Assembly (NCBI GenBank): GCA_029054825.1
Contig: JAIDEM010000115.1
Coordinates: 1-61,519 of the forward strand
Length of the DNA stretch: 61,519 nt
From: Prevotella sp.
Lineage (GTDB): Bacteria; Bacteroidota; Bacteroidia; Bacteroidales; Bacteroidaceae
Direction: 5' to 3'
Positions 42,282 to 52,347 of this stretch are shown piece by piece (position 1 is the stretch's first letter; the number at the start of each line of letters is the position of its first letter). The notes beneath the pieces were generated by a model. It saw only the letters and a program-made list of their open reading frames with translations, was not told the DNA's origin and made no database searches. The translations under genes and the position numbers were made by a program.

Positions 42282-44777
42282 TTATTGCTTCACAGAATCA
42301 TCATGTGGGGAACCGTAGTGACTGTTAGCATAGTTGCCGTAGTTCTTGTAGTTTCCGTATCGGCCATAGCTTCCATACTTGCCGTATTTCCCATACTTGC
42401 CATATCCGTATGTGTAGCTGTGTGTCTTCTTTGTGAAGTCAATGCCGTTTATCACAATGGATATATTGTTGAGTTTCTTTTCTCCGGCGAGTTGGTTGAT
42501 GTAGGAGATGGCGTTCTTTGGAGTGTAGTCGGCACGGCAGATGCAGAGTGTCGCATTTGCGAGACGGGCTATGCTGAGAGTGTCCGTAACGATGCCAAAC
42601 GGAGGAGTATCGATGATGATGTAGTCGTACATGTTCTTGAGGTGTTTGAAGACATCATCAAGGACTTCTCTTGTCACAAGTTCGGCTGGGTTAGGTGGGA
42701 TAGGCCCGGCAAAGAGAACGTCAAGATTCTTGTTTGCTCCTGAGTTGACGATATTACTCCTTACATCCTGCTCGCTGACTGTATCTTTGATGAGCAATGG
42801 CGTGATGCCGTGTACTCTGTCATTGACACCGAAGAGCTCTGCAAGACGAGGCTTGCGGATATCAAGTCCTACGATGAGAACCTTCTTGCCGAGCAGAGCA
42901 AGGCTTATGGCAAGATTAGAGGCGATGAATGTCTTTCCTTCTCCCGCTGTGCTGGAGGTCACCATAATGACTTTCTCATTTTCCTTTATGGTAAAGAGCA
43001 CATTTGTTCGCAAGCTTCGGAATGTCTCGGTAATCATGTTGTTCGTATTTTCATGCACGACGATTCCTGACTTTGACTTTACGGTCTCGCTTGCAACAGG
43101 GATGTCGCCTGCAACAGGGAGCTTTGTCATCTTCTCCACATCGTCACGTCCTTCTATCTTGTAGCGTATGAGCTGGAGAAGGATGAATGTTCCCAAAGGA
43201 ATGGCTATGCCAAGTATAATTGCCAGAAGGATTATGGTATTCCCTTTTGGTGATATCTTTCCTACAAGGCTTGGCTCATCAATAATCTTACCTTTGTTTA
43301 CTGTCGCGGCAAGTGATATGGAGTTCTCCTCACGTTTTTGGAGGAGCATCAGGTAAAGTCCGGAACTTACCTCCTGCTGTCGACCGATCTTATTGAGGAT
43401 ACGCTCTTGGCTAGGTGATTCCTGTACGCGGGTATTGTATTTTGCGAGCTGGGCCTTTATGGCGTTACGTTGAATCTGCAGATTCTTACTTGCCTGTAAT
43501 ATAGCTGTATTGATGCTGGCCGTGAGGACATTGAGCTGCTCGGTGAGAGGTGTAACTGTTGGACTGTTCTCACTTGCTGTGCGCATGAGACGACTGCGTT
43601 CCAGTGCTATTTGGTTGTATTGGCTGATAAGTGATGAAGCCATAGGATCGGTAAGTCCGACATTGGATGGTAATGTCTGATACTTGTTTTGTGGCATAGA
43701 CATATAATCCTTGATACCGTCAAGCAAGGAAATCTGGGTATTCATGTCGGCCAGTTGCTGATCATAGTTGCTGGTTTGCGCCATAGCATCAGCAGCGTTG
43801 GTCTGAATCTCAAAGACTTGGCTTTTGCGTTTGAAAGCTTCCAGCTGGCTTTCCGTCTCTCCCAGTTCAGAGCTGATTTTCTCCAAACGGCTGTTTATGA
43901 ACTCTTCTGTACGGATAGCGATGGTGTTTTTGTCAGCGTTGGCTTCTTCATTATAGCTTTTCACCAATTGGTTGAGATAATCCAAGGCTCTGTCGGGAAT
44001 CTCGTCATTTATAGTTATTAATGCTATAGATGTAGCTTTTGCTGTTGGTGCAACGCTGATTTTGCCAGCATAGATATTGGCAATGTTCTTGGGAGGATTT
44101 ATGGTTATATACAAAGTCTTTCCCTTTTCCATATTCCATAGATGCTTAGGGTTAGCCGTAATCTTGATATTGCCGGCAGCTGTGGAAATCTGAGCGGGGA
44201 GAGTCGATGTCGTGGTGTTTATATTATATTGGCAGGTTGCGCCGCTTCTTTTATCAATAGCGGAATATTGACCTTTAATGCTGTATTTCCCGTTTTGATA
44301 GTTGACCTCCATCATGATGGGCGATTTCAGCTCTTCAAGCGATGTTGCGTCAAGATCTGCGATAAGTGGCTGTGTGCCGTATACAAGCTGGTTTTTTATT
44401 TTTCCTTCTATCTCGTAAGTTGTGTACAGCTTGAGTTTCTTGACAGCGTCAAGCGCAATGGAATGGGATGCTATGATTTCCATTTCATTGCTGATACCGC
44501 TTGAATTTGTCATTAAGCCAAGGTTCTCGGCCTCAAGCAGTGCACCAGAAGACTTGTCTTTATTGTCTTGTATGAATATCTTTGTAATGGCTTGGTATGT
44601 AGGTGTTGTATATCTGACATATGCTATGCTGACAGCTAAGCATAATACAACGGACAATACAAACCATTTCCAGTTGAGTATAAAAATGGATACTATAAGC
44701 TGTAAATCAAATGTGGAATTCTCCTCTGTTTCTGTTGTTATGCTATTGACAGAATTTTGTAATGTATTCTCTTCCAT
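42282..44777 (-). CDS. polysaccharide co-polymerase/tyrosine autokinase (Wzc-like)
   Basis: This 831-residue protein controls length and export of surface polysaccharide. The N-terminal Wzz domain lies between two membrane segments (WFVLSVVLCLAVSIAYV near 35 and TIILLAIILGIAIPLGTFIL near 510), with coiled coil between. The cytoplasmic BY-kinase domain has Walker A (STAGEGKTFIASNLA) and Walker B (YIIIDTPPFG). The tail is a tyrosine cluster: KYG, KYG, KYG, SYG, RYG, NYKNYG, encoded by near-repeating 9-base units, and is the expected autophosphorylation site. It is the last gene of a three-gene group with rfbA and a WcaJ-type transferase. Confidence 0.94.
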   Translation of the reverse strand: MEENTLQNSVNSITTETEENSTFDLQLIVSIFILNWKWFVLSVVLCLAVSIAYVRYTTPTYQAITKIFIQDNKDKSSGALLEAENLGLMTNSSGISNEMEIIASHSIALDAVKKLKLYTTYEIEGKIKNQLVYGTQPLIADLDATSLEELKSPIMMEVNYQNGKYSIKGQYSAIDKRSGATCQYNINTTTSTLPAQISTAAGNIKITANPKHLWNMEKGKTLYITINPPKNIANIYAGKISVAPTAKATSIALITINDEIPDRALDYLNQLVKSYNEEANADKNTIAIRTEEFINSRLEKISSELGETESQLEAFKRKSQVFEIQTNAADAMAQTSNYDQQLADMNTQISLLDGIKDYMSMPQNKYQTLPSNVGLTDPMASSLISQYNQIALERSRLMRTASENSPTVTPLTEQLNVLTASINTAILQASKNLQIQRNAIKAQLAKYNTRVQESPSQERILNKIGRQQEVSSGLYLMLLQKREENSISLAATVNKGKIIDEPSLVGKISPKGNTIILLAIILGIAIPLGTFILLQLIRYKIEGRDDVEKMTKLPVAGDIPVASETVKSKSGIVVHENTNNMITETFRSLRTNVLFTIKENEKVIMVTSSTAGEGKTFIASNLAISLALLGKKVLIVGLDIRKPRLAELFGVNDRVHGITPLLIKDTVSEQDVRSNIVNSGANKNLDVLFAGPIPPNPAELVTREVLDDVFKHLKNMYDYIIIDTPPFGIVTDTLSIARLANATLCICRADYTPKNAISYINQLAGEKKLNNISIVINGIDFTKKTHSYTYGYGKYGKYGKYGSYGRYGNYKNYGNYANSHYGSPHDDSVKQ

Positions 44778-44807
44778 TTTGTTTTTTATGTGTTTAGATG
44801 GAATGTC

Positions 44808-45680
44808 CTATTTTAGCAGATTCATAAGATATCTGCCATAGTCGTTTTTAGCCATAGGTAAAGCTATTTGGCGGAGTGTCTCGCTTGAAATCCAACCGTT
44901 GCGGAATGCTATTTCCTCTAAGCAGGCAATTTTAAGACCTTGGCGCTTTTCTATCACTTCGATGAAGGTTGATGCTTCAGCCAGAGAGTCATGGGTGCCA
45001 GTATCAAGCCAAGCAAATCCACGTGGGAGTGTCTGCACTTTCAATGATTTCCTCTCAAGATATGTTTGGTTGACGGTCGTTATTTCAAGTTCTCCACGTG
45101 CCGAAGGTTTTATGTTCTTTGCTATTTCTACAACAGAGTTCGGGTAGAAATAAAGTCCCACTACTGCGTAGTTGGATTTTGGATTTTCCGGTTTTTCCTC
45201 GATGGAAAGGCAATTACCGTCTGTATCGAATTCTGCTACACCATATCGTTCAGGATCATTTACCCAGTATCCGAATACAGTAGCGTTGCTGTCTTTCTCG
45301 ACGTTCAAAACGCTTTGCTTGAGCACGCTTGTGAAGTCTGTGCCATGGAATATATTATCACCAAGTACAAGACAGACGCTATCGTTGCCAATGAACTGCT
45401 CACCGATGATAAATGCCTGGGCAAGGCCGTCAGGAGATGGTTGCTCGGCATAGGTGAATTCAACTCCTATCTCGTGGCCGTCACCAAGTAGACGCTTGAA
45501 TCCTGGCAAGTCGTGAGGTGTGGAGATAATAAGAATCTCACGGATACCAGCTGTCATTAATACCGATACGGGATAATATATCATCGGTTTGTCGAAAATA
45601 GGAATCAATTGTTTGCTGATACCTTTCGTGATAGGGTAGAGACGCGTGCCGGATCCTCCGGCCAATACAATACCTTTCAT
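44808..45680 (-). CDS. rfbA: glucose-1-phosphate thymidylyltransferase
   Basis: RfbA/RmlA makes dTDP-glucose from dTTP and glucose 1-phosphate, the first step of dTDP-L-rhamnose synthesis. The nucleotide-binding motif [18 protein letters not shown] is at the N-terminus, and conserved blocks [13 protein letters not shown] and [10 protein letters not shown] follow. The 290-residue length is normal. It is flanked by the WcaJ-type transferase and the autokinase on the same strand. The epimerase rfbC is about 14 kb away at 59838; rfbB and rfbD are not in the window. Confidence 0.96.
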   Translation of the reverse strand: MKGIVLAGGSGTRLYPITKGISKQLIPIFDKPMIYYPVSVLMTAGIREILIISTPHDLPGFKRLLGDGHEIGVEFTYAEQPSPDGLAQAFIIGEQFIGNDSVCLVLGDNIFHGTDFTSVLKQSVLNVEKDSNATVFGYWVNDPERYGVAEFDTDGNCLSIEEKPENPKSNYAVVGLYFYPNSVVEIAKNIKPSARGELEITTVNQTYLERKSLKVQTLPRGFAWLDTGTHDSLAEASTFIEVIEKRQGLKIACLEEIAFRNGWISSETLRQIALPMAKNDYGRYLMNLLK

Positions 45681-45718
45681 ATTTTCATTTATATAATTTA
45701 TTTTTATCTGAGATGTTT

Positions 45719-47152
45719 TTAATATGCGTGTTTGTCAGGATGTATCACAGACCATGCTGTACGGAATATGATTTCCATGTCAAGTTTGAAAGACCAGTTC
45801 TCATTATACCAGATATCCCTTTTTACACGTTCCTCCATCTGCCAAAGTTCCTTTGTCTCACCACGGAAGCCTGTAACTTGTGCCCATCCCGTTATGCCTG
45901 GTTTTGAGAAATGGCGTACCATATATTTTGATATGGCTTCAGAATACATTTCCGTATGTAGAAGCATGTGTGGGCGAGGGCCGACAATACTCATATCGCC
46001 TTTCAGTACATTGAGGAACTGAGGTAGTTCATCAATGTTTGTCTTACGCATGAAGTTTCCGAAAGCGAACTTTCTCGGGTCATCCTTGGATGCTTGAACG
46101 CGGTCTGCGTCTTTATTGACGTGCATGGAGCGGAACTTGTACAACAAGAATGTCTTGCCGTTCATGCCGGTACGTTCCTGCTTGAAGAACAGCGGTCCTG
46201 GGCTCTGTATCTTGATGAATAACCAAACGATAGGTATTATAGGTAGTAGGAATATACATGCGATAGCTGAGAATATGATATCAAATAGTCTTTTGGCTAT
46301 GCGGTTGTCTATACGATTGATACTGTTCGTATGGTTTGTGAACAATGTGTAGTCACCAAATGGTATGGGGGAAAGGTTCAAGCTTAAGTTTGAATATATG
46401 CGAGGTACCAGATAGAATTGAATGACATGCTTGTCGCAGTAGCGTATTATGTCGTTGGTGTCTTCTCTATCTTTAGTGTCGTCTGTAGATAAAGAACACA
46501 TTATCATGTCAGGTGTGACAGGACTCTTCCCGTCTCTCATATCTTGTACCAATCCACTTCTTGTTCCAAGTTTCTTGAAACGTTCAGGAGCAGATTGTAT
46601 TTCATTATTGCTATAATATCCCTTTACATCATAACCGATGGAAGCCATTTCCTTCATCTGGAGGTATATATCGAGATTAGCTGGGTCACTGCCGATAAAT
46701 ACCACAGAACGAAGATTGTATCCGGAACGACGTATCTTGTTGAGCAACATGCGTTCTATGAAACGTGCGAGGATCGTTGCGGAAAAATATATGATGGCGT
46801 ATGACAATGTGAAGCCTATGATGTGGTCGGGCCTGTCAAGGACGATATGCAATATGATTATAAGAGCGAGCACCTGCACTAATGTCAGGCGGAATATACG
46901 AAGTATGACGCTTGTAATGTTGATGCGCCTCGCATGAATTATGGTCTTGTAGAAGGACAGACTTATTATGGCTGCCATCGTTACATAAAGTGCTCCCTTT
47001 ACTGGATTCGCAAGTATTCCTTGTGGAACCATGATGTCTTCAATGTGAAGAAGACACCAATAGGTTATGTTTGCCAAAACAATATCCATTAATGTAATAG
47101 CAATCAAAACCATTATGCTGCTGTTTGAATGAACTCTGTCAAAATTGGTCAT
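45719..47152 (-). CDS. polyprenyl glycosylphosphotransferase (WcaJ-type)
   Basis: This enzyme transfers a sugar 1-phosphate from a nucleotide sugar to undecaprenyl phosphate, starting exopolysaccharide assembly. The N-terminal half has four or five membrane segments and a Rossmann-like region ([15 protein letters not shown]). The C-terminal catalytic domain carries [18 protein letters not shown], then [19 protein letters not shown] and the [19 protein letters not shown] block. ATG 47152 ([10 protein letters not shown]) is the start, 477 residues; a longer frame would run over the promoter. It is first in the group. Confidence 0.93.
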   Translation of the reverse strand: MTNFDRVHSNSSIMVLIAITLMDIVLANITYWCLLHIEDIMVPQGILANPVKGALYVTMAAIISLSFYKTIIHARRINITSVILRIFRLTLVQVLALIIILHIVLDRPDHIIGFTLSYAIIYFSATILARFIERMLLNKIRRSGYNLRSVVFIGSDPANLDIYLQMKEMASIGYDVKGYYSNNEIQSAPERFKKLGTRSGLVQDMRDGKSPVTPDMIMCSLSTDDTKDREDTNDIIRYCDKHVIQFYLVPRIYSNLSLNLSPIPFGDYTLFTNHTNSINRIDNRIAKRLFDIIFSAIACIFLLPIIPIVWLFIKIQSPGPLFFKQERTGMNGKTFLLYKFRSMHVNKDADRVQASKDDPRKFAFGNFMRKTNIDELPQFLNVLKGDMSIVGPRPHMLLHTEMYSEAISKYMVRHFSKPGITGWAQVTGFRGETKELWQMEERVKRDIWYNENWSFKLDMEIIFRTAWSVIHPDKHAY

Positions 47153-47196
47153 GTCTTTTTTATAATATGATGCTGTTGCTTTATAAATATTCCGTG

Positions 47197-47227
47197 CAAA
47201 TTTACATAAAAAAAGAGAAATGCACAA
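47197..47227 (-). promoter_or_regulatory. promoter of the exopolysaccharide group
   Basis: On the minus strand TTG (47225-47227) and TAAATTTG (47197-47204) with a 20-base spacer match the Bacteroidetes consensus exactly, about 45 bases before the transferase ATG. Confidence 0.7.
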
Positions 47228-47266
47228 ACTTTTTGGGCGGCATTTTGATGAAATGCACTCTTTTTC

Positions 47267-47297
47267 TTGTGTAATCCATAAAAAATGACTAATTTTG
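47267..47297 (+). promoter_or_regulatory. promoter of the 47330 gene
   Basis: TTG (47267-47269) and TAATTTTG (47290-47297) are separated by 20 bases. The sequence AATGACTAATTTTGC recurs at the promoter of 48024. Confidence 0.7.
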
Positions 47298-47329
47298 CTC
47301 TCGAAATATTTAACATCAAAGATATTGAA

Positions 47330-47944
47330 ATGGGATTTTTAAATAATTTATTTGGAAAAAAACATAAGGATAAAGAACCGGGAATGGAGGATTTCATGAC
47401 TCTGATAAGGGTTTATTTCCAGGCTTCTATAGCTACAAATGTGGGTATAACGAATCTTGCCATGCTTCCGGATCTCAGGGTTTTCAAATCTACACTCAAG
47501 ATTGCAACCGTAAACAACAAACTTGGTGTAGGAGAGCGTACACGTTGTCGCAAGATGCTTGCTGACATGTATGGCTTGGAAGATAATTTTTATAAAGAGA
47601 TAGATCAAAGTGTGAAGAAAAACTGCCGTAAGATGCAGGATGTTCAGGTATACTTTGTGCAGTTCCAGACATTCACGCAGGAGCTGATGATGCTTTTGGG
47701 CAATATCATGAAGTTCAAGCTGCGTCTTCCTTCATTCTTCAAGGGTACGTTGCGCACTATGACGGAAAAGACTGTTAATGATATCTTTAACAAGAATGAT
47801 TATGACAGTCCTGCAACTATGAAGACTGTGATGGATCTCCGCACCCTTTCAAAAAGGTTAGGATTCTCAGAACAGTGGGTTGCAGACTTTGCATACCAGC
47901 TTATCATGCTTGCAAAGAAAGAGCCAGCCGCTCAGGAAAAATAA
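47330..47944 (+). CDS. conserved protein of unknown function
   Basis: I do not recognise this protein. From ATG 47330 (MGFLNNLFGKKHKDKEPGME) it has 204 residues. It is mainly helical and strongly basic in its middle (RTRCRKMLADMYGLE, VKKNCRKMQDVQ), with no signal peptide or membrane segment. A 15-residue extension to ATG 47285 would lie over the promoter and is rejected. It precedes the cell-division-related genes at 48024 but has its own promoter. Confidence 0.75.
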   Translation: MGFLNNLFGKKHKDKEPGMEDFMTLIRVYFQASIATNVGITNLAMLPDLRVFKSTLKIATVNNKLGVGERTRCRKMLADMYGLEDNFYKEIDQSVKKNCRKMQDVQVYFVQFQTFTQELMMLLGNIMKFKLRLPSFFKGTLRTMTEKTVNDIFNKNDYDSPATMKTVMDLRTLSKRLGFSEQWVADFAYQLIMLAKKEPAAQEK

Positions 47945-47974
47945 AAAATAGTTAAACTTTCCAGTGTTAGTAAG

Positions 47975-48002
47975 TTGGTCTCATGTTAAATGACTAATTT
48001 TG
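47975..48002 (+). promoter_or_regulatory. promoter ahead of the 48024 gene
   Basis: TAATTTTG (47995-48002) matches the -7 box. TTG at 47975-47977 is 17 bases upstream, shorter than the usual 20. Confidence 0.5.
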
Positions 48003-48023
48003 CAAAAATAAATATTTATCTGT

Positions 48024-48329
48024 ATGACATGTTCTGAGAAGGATATCCAAGATTTTTCTTTACTCGTAAGACAGTTGCTGCTCAAGTATAAAGAGACGCG
48101 ACAGGAACTTCGTGAAGTAAAGAAACTGCTTGCCGCTCAGGAAAAATCCGTCAAGGATATGGAGATGCTTGCCAGCGCCTCAATGCATGACTATGACATG
48201 CTGAAGGCAGCGCGTATCATGGAAATCGGGGATGGGGACTTGGAGGCTGCACGCAAGCATGTCAACAAGCTTATCCGTGATGTCGACAGATGCATAACTC
48301 TACTTACAGAGCAACAAGACGGCCTCTGA
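48024..48329 (+). CDS. small coiled-coil protein next to zapA
   Basis: The 101-residue protein has an N-terminal coiled coil (LLLKYKETRQELREVKKLLA) and a second helical part ending LIRDVDRCITLLTEQ. The coiled coil and the position directly before zapA suggest a FtsZ-ring accessory role, comparable to but not evidently homologous with ZapB. It ends 19 bases before the zapA ATG. Function is inferred from position only. Confidence 0.7.
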   Translation: MTCSEKDIQDFSLLVRQLLLKYKETRQELREVKKLLAAQEKSVKDMEMLASASMHDYDMLKAARIMEIGDGDLEAARKHVNKLIRDVDRCITLLTEQQDGL

Positions 48330-48348
48330 TAAATCATTGAGGAAAATT

Positions 48349-48648
48349 ATGGCTGAAGAGAAAAAGCTTAATATAAGATTGCATATATACGATACAGACA
48401 TGGCGGTGAAGATTGACCGTCAGGAGGAGGAAATGTATCGTCACCTTGCTTCGCTTATAACAGAAGTGGTGGGCAGCTATACAAGTTACTACAAGGGACT
48501 GAAGAGTGAGAAGGAAATACTCTATATGGCTCTTGTAGATATAGCTCTTCGTTATGAGCGTGAGGCAAAGCGCAACGATGTTACGCCATTCTCGGATGCC
48601 ATGAGGAAACTTTCTATAGAGATTGATGAGGCACTGAAGGATGAATAA
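48349..48648 (+). CDS. zapA: cell division protein ZapA
   Basis: ZapA cross-links FtsZ protofilaments at the division ring. The 99-residue protein has the small beta-strand N-terminal domain (KLNIRLHIYDTDMAVKID) and a C-terminal dimerising helix (ILYMALVDIALRYEREAKRN). Its ATG is 48349. The rny gene follows after 36 bases and the coiled-coil gene precedes it by 19, so the three are probably one transcript. Confidence 0.85.
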   Translation: MAEEKKLNIRLHIYDTDMAVKIDRQEEEMYRHLASLITEVVGSYTSYYKGLKSEKEILYMALVDIALRYEREAKRNDVTPFSDAMRKLSIEIDEALKDE

Positions 48649-48684
48649 CGTCAATTTTATTTAATCTTATATACATTATTAAAT

Positions 48685-50223
48685 ATGCTAATTCCAATTA
48701 TTATAACAGCTGTTGCCGCATTAATTGTGGGAGCAACCGTAGGATACATCATTTTCCGATACGTCTTGAAAGGCAAGTATGGCGAGATGATTGCCACTGC
48801 CGAGAAAGAGGCGGAAGTAATGAAGGAGAAGAAACTCCTTGAAGTAAAGGCTAAATTCCTGAACAAGAAGAATGAACTTGAGAAGGAATCGCAACACAGA
48901 AACCAGAAACTCCAGCAGAGCGAACAGCGTGTACGTCAGCGTGAACAGGAACTGAACAAGCACCAGAGTGAGCTTAACCGCAAGAGTCAGGAGCTTGAAA
49001 ACGAGTCGAAGAAACTTGACAATGAGCGCAATCTTATTGCTGTTAAGGCTGAAGAACTTCAGAAGATGGAGGAGCAGGAACTGCATAAACTGGAACAGAT
49101 ATCCGGTCTTTCTGCTGACGAGGCGAAGGCACGTCTTGTGGAGACTCTGAAGGACAAGGCACGTCTTGATGCACAAGCGTATATTAATGACATTGTTGAG
49201 GAAGCTAAACTCAATGCCAATCAGCAGGCACGCAAGATTGTTATCCAGACTATTCAGCGTACAGCCACAGAAACGGCTATAGAGAATAGTGTCTCTGTCT
49301 TCCATATTGACAATGACGAGGTGAAAGGCCGTATCATCGGACGTGAGGGCCGTAATATCCGTGCACTTGAGGCAGCTTGTGGTGTTGAAATCGTAGTTGA
49401 TGATACACCGGAGGCTATTGTCATCTCAGCTTTTGATCCTATCCGTCGTGAGATTTGCCGACTTGCACTGCATCAGCTTGTCGCTGACGGCCGAATACAT
49501 CCGGCGCGTATCGAGGAAGTTGTGGCAAAGGTCAAGAAACAGCTTGACAACGAAATCATAGAGACAGGTAAACGTACAACAATAGACCTTGGCATTCATG
49601 GTCTGCATCCTGAGCTTGTACGTATTGTTGGTAAGATGAAGTATCGCTCTTCTTACGGCCAGAATCTGTTGCAGCATGCCCGTGAGACAGCCAATCTGTG
49701 TGCTGTTATGGCAAGCGAACTGGGACTTAATCCAAAGAAAGCCAAGCGTGCAGGCCTCCTCCATGATATCGGCAAGGTGCCTGACGAGGAGAATGAGATG
49801 CCACATGCTCTTTATGGTGCAAAGGTTGCGGAGAAATATAAGGAGAAGCCGGATATCTGTAACGCTATCGGTGCTCACCATGATGAGATGGAGATGCAGA
49901 CGCTTCTCGCTCCGATTGTACAGGTATGTGATGCAATCTCCGGTGCCCGCCCTGGTGCCCGTCGTGAGATTGTTGAGGCTTACATCAAACGTCTTAATGA
50001 CCTTGAGGCCATAGCGATGTCCTATCCAGGAGTTACAAAGACGTATGCCATTCAGGCTGGCCGCGAACTTCGTGTCATTGTCGGTGCAGACAAGATGACT
50101 GATGCTGAGACAGAGGCTTTGTCTGGCGAGATTGCAAATAAGATTCAGACAGAGATGACATATCCTGGACAGGTGAAGATTACAGTCATCCGTGAGACGC
50201 GCTCTGTTGCTTACGCAAAATAA
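48685..50223 (+). CDS. rny: ribonuclease Y
   Basis: RNase Y is a membrane-anchored endoribonuclease starting mRNA decay. The 512-residue protein has an N-terminal membrane helix ([20 protein letters not shown]), a long charged coiled coil (about 30-180), a KH domain (about 205-265, [20 protein letters not shown]), and an HD domain with [14 protein letters not shown] and the HHDEMEMQT segment. All core motifs are intact. It ends in a strong terminator at 50261. Confidence 0.95.
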   Translation: MLIPIIITAVAALIVGATVGYIIFRYVLKGKYGEMIATAEKEAEVMKEKKLLEVKAKFLNKKNELEKESQHRNQKLQQSEQRVRQREQELNKHQSELNRKSQELENESKKLDNERNLIAVKAEELQKMEEQELHKLEQISGLSADEAKARLVETLKDKARLDAQAYINDIVEEAKLNANQQARKIVIQTIQRTATETAIENSVSVFHIDNDEVKGRIIGREGRNIRALEAACGVEIVVDDTPEAIVISAFDPIRREICRLALHQLVADGRIHPARIEEVVAKVKKQLDNEIIETGKRTTIDLGIHGLHPELVRIVGKMKYRSSYGQNLLQHARETANLCAVMASELGLNPKKAKRAGLLHDIGKVPDEENEMPHALYGAKVAEKYKEKPDICNAIGAHHDEMEMQTLLAPIVQVCDAISGARPGARREIVEAYIKRLNDLEAIAMSYPGVTKTYAIQAGRELRVIVGADKMTDAETEALSGEIANKIQTEMTYPGQVKITVIRETRSVAYAK

Positions 50224-50260
50224 TATGAACGGCTGAAGTCCGTTATGTATAAATGTATAA

Positions 50261-50301
50261 GATGCAGGGATTTATCCAGTTGTCGGATAAGTTCCTGCAT
50301 C
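50261..50301 (+). terminator. terminator of rny
   Basis: GATGCAGGGATTTATCC pairs with GGATAAGTTCCTGCATC over 17 positions (two G-U), loop AGTTGTC, followed by TTTCGTTTT. Confidence 0.85.
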
Positions 50302-50409
50302 TTTCGTTTTAATCAGGTACTTTGCAATAGTCCTTGGCCACATTATAATACATATAAATCAAGTGTGGTTATATATCCTGTATATGGTCTAAATGTGTAT
50401 CTGCATCAT

Positions 50410-50452
50410 ATACGAGAAGGGCTTGGAAAGAAACTCCAAGCCCTTCTCGTAT
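50410..50452. terminator. 18-bp hairpin between rny and the DUF4301 gene
   Basis: ATACGAGAAGGGCTTGGA pairs perfectly with TCCAAGCCCTTCTCGTAT around a 7-base loop. It lies 46 bases from the DUF4301 stop and probably terminates that gene on the minus strand as well as backing up rny. Confidence 0.7.
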
Positions 50453-50497
50453 CTATGTGTATTGTTTTTTATATTTCCTATTTACATTATTGAAGAT

Positions 50498-52015
50498 TTA
50501 CTGATGCTGCTCACGGAGCAGGTCGTTGACTGTCTTTACAGGGTTGAATGTGCCGAGTGGCACTTCAACGAAGATTGTGTTCCAGTCGGACATGGCTCCG
50601 TTCCACAATCCTGGAAGTTCAAGAGCCTGAAGTTCCTTGCCGTTCTTTGACTTTGAAGATATGAATCCCGTTGTACGGTCAACAAAGTCAGGAAGGTTGA
50701 AAGCATTGCCTTTGTAGTCTTTCACTGCGCATACGAGGTCAACAGGGTTGAAATGTGTGCCCTCAGAGAAATACTTCATGTACAGTTCGTTCTTCTTGTC
50801 TATCTGGCTTGACTCCAGAATCTGGAGAGAATATGTACCGTCTTGGTTATAAGCGAGGAACGGACCGCCGCCTGGCTCGCCTACATTCTTCACCATTCCT
50901 GCAACACGCATAGGACGGTTTAGTTTCTTACGGAGATAGATAACCAGGTCTGCATCTTCAAGTTCCTTGATATCCGTTTTACGGCAGCATAGCTCATTCT
51001 GTACGAATTTGACTATCTCTATAAGTTTGTCATGGTCATACTTTCCAGAATCAAGTAATTCAAGATATTGGAAAGCCCGTTTCTGCAATGTCACAAGTAC
51101 ACCTGCTATTACTTGCTTCCATTCTGTTGTCTCCGGCTTCAAGCGGTCAGGAACGACATTGTCTATATTCTTCACGAAGATGATGTCTGCACTGATGTCA
51201 TTGAGATTCTCTATAAGAGCTCCGTGACCGCCTGGGCGGAACAGTAATGTTCCGTCTTCATTACGGAATGGAGTGCCGTCAGGGTTTGCGGCAACAGTGT
51301 CCGTTGAAGGCTTTTGCTCAGAGAATGAAATGTCGTATTTTATACCATATTTATTAGAGTAATAGCCTGCTTTGTCCGCAACTTTCTGCTTGAAGAATGC
51401 AAGATGTTCGCTGGATACAGTAAAGTGTACATTTGTTTCGCCGTTAGATGCAGCGTACAGCGCGCCTTCTACCAGATGCTCCTCCATAGGAGTGCGTGCT
51501 CCTTCTTCATATTTATGGAAGAGCAACATGCCTTTTGGCAACTGGCCGTAGTTCAGTCCGTCCTTTGCAAGCATGCCTTTTGCAACAGACTTGTAATCAC
51601 CCTCTGCAATAAGCTCTTTCACTCCCTTGCCATTCTGCTCTTTGAGGAGTGCGTCAAGAGCGTCATAGAATGCGAAATGCTCGATATTGTCGAAATATTT
51701 CTTTTCAAAGTCCGTTGTCGGTACATCGTATTCAGCGTCAACGAATGCGAACATGTCTTTGAACATCCTTGAGGCGGCACCAGAGGCAGGCACGAACTTT
51801 ACGATTTTTTTACCCTCGGCCTTGTAGTCGTCCCAAGCCTTTACATAGGTCTTCACTTCCTCTGAAGATGGAGCTACAATGCCTTTGCCGATTACTGCTG
51901 ACCCTTCAAGTTTGAGGAAAGGAAAACCGGTCTTGAATTCTCCAAGTTGTTGCTCGAGTTTCTCAGGTGTGATACCTTTGGCAGCGAGTTGCTGCAGATC
52001 TTTTTCTGATAACAT
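50498..52015 (-). CDS. DUF4301-family protein
   Basis: A 505-residue cytosolic protein of the Bacteroidetes DUF4301 family, judged from LKLEGSAVIGKGIV, KFVPASGAASRMFKDMFAF, and PGGHGALIENLNDISADIIF. The PGGHG and VPASGAASRMFK blocks resemble nucleotidyltransferase-type loops, but I do not claim an activity. Its function is unknown. It is transcribed alone, divergent from relA. Confidence 0.85.
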   Translation of the reverse strand: MLSEKDLQQLAAKGITPEKLEQQLGEFKTGFPFLKLEGSAVIGKGIVAPSSEEVKTYVKAWDDYKAEGKKIVKFVPASGAASRMFKDMFAFVDAEYDVPTTDFEKKYFDNIEHFAFYDALDALLKEQNGKGVKELIAEGDYKSVAKGMLAKDGLNYGQLPKGMLLFHKYEEGARTPMEEHLVEGALYAASNGETNVHFTVSSEHLAFFKQKVADKAGYYSNKYGIKYDISFSEQKPSTDTVAANPDGTPFRNEDGTLLFRPGGHGALIENLNDISADIIFVKNIDNVVPDRLKPETTEWKQVIAGVLVTLQKRAFQYLELLDSGKYDHDKLIEIVKFVQNELCCRKTDIKELEDADLVIYLRKKLNRPMRVAGMVKNVGEPGGGPFLAYNQDGTYSLQILESSQIDKKNELYMKYFSEGTHFNPVDLVCAVKDYKGNAFNLPDFVDRTTGFISSKSKNGKELQALELPGLWNGAMSDWNTIFVEVPLGTFNPVKTVNDLLREQHQ

Positions 52016-52347
52016 AGTTTGTAGATTTATAGTTCAATTTGGTATTGCGATATCGATGGAATGTCACAGACTGAAAAACGTAAAAATGGGATGCTACGTT
52101 TTTTTGCAGACGTGCCATAGTTAGTTTTATAGTTGCTACAAAATTAGTGAATTTATTTTAAATCAAAAAAGAAATAATGAAAAAATATACGGGTGATAAC
52201 AAATTTTATTATTTTTGTAGCGCAAACACAAACGTATGAAGATATACTGGATTTCTCTGAGGCATATACGAGTATGGCTGTCGATGACTGCCGAGGGAAA
52301 TGACAGGAAATATTTTTTTATAGGACAATCTTAAATAAGTAAATGTT
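52016..52347. other. 332-base divergent promoter region
   Basis: No gene is supported. On the minus strand TAATTTTG (52139-52146), with TTG 17 bases upstream (52164-52166), should drive the DUF4301 gene. On the plus strand TATTTTTG (52210-52217) is a -7 box for relA, 131 bases before its ATG. Nothing else stands out. Confidence 0.5.
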
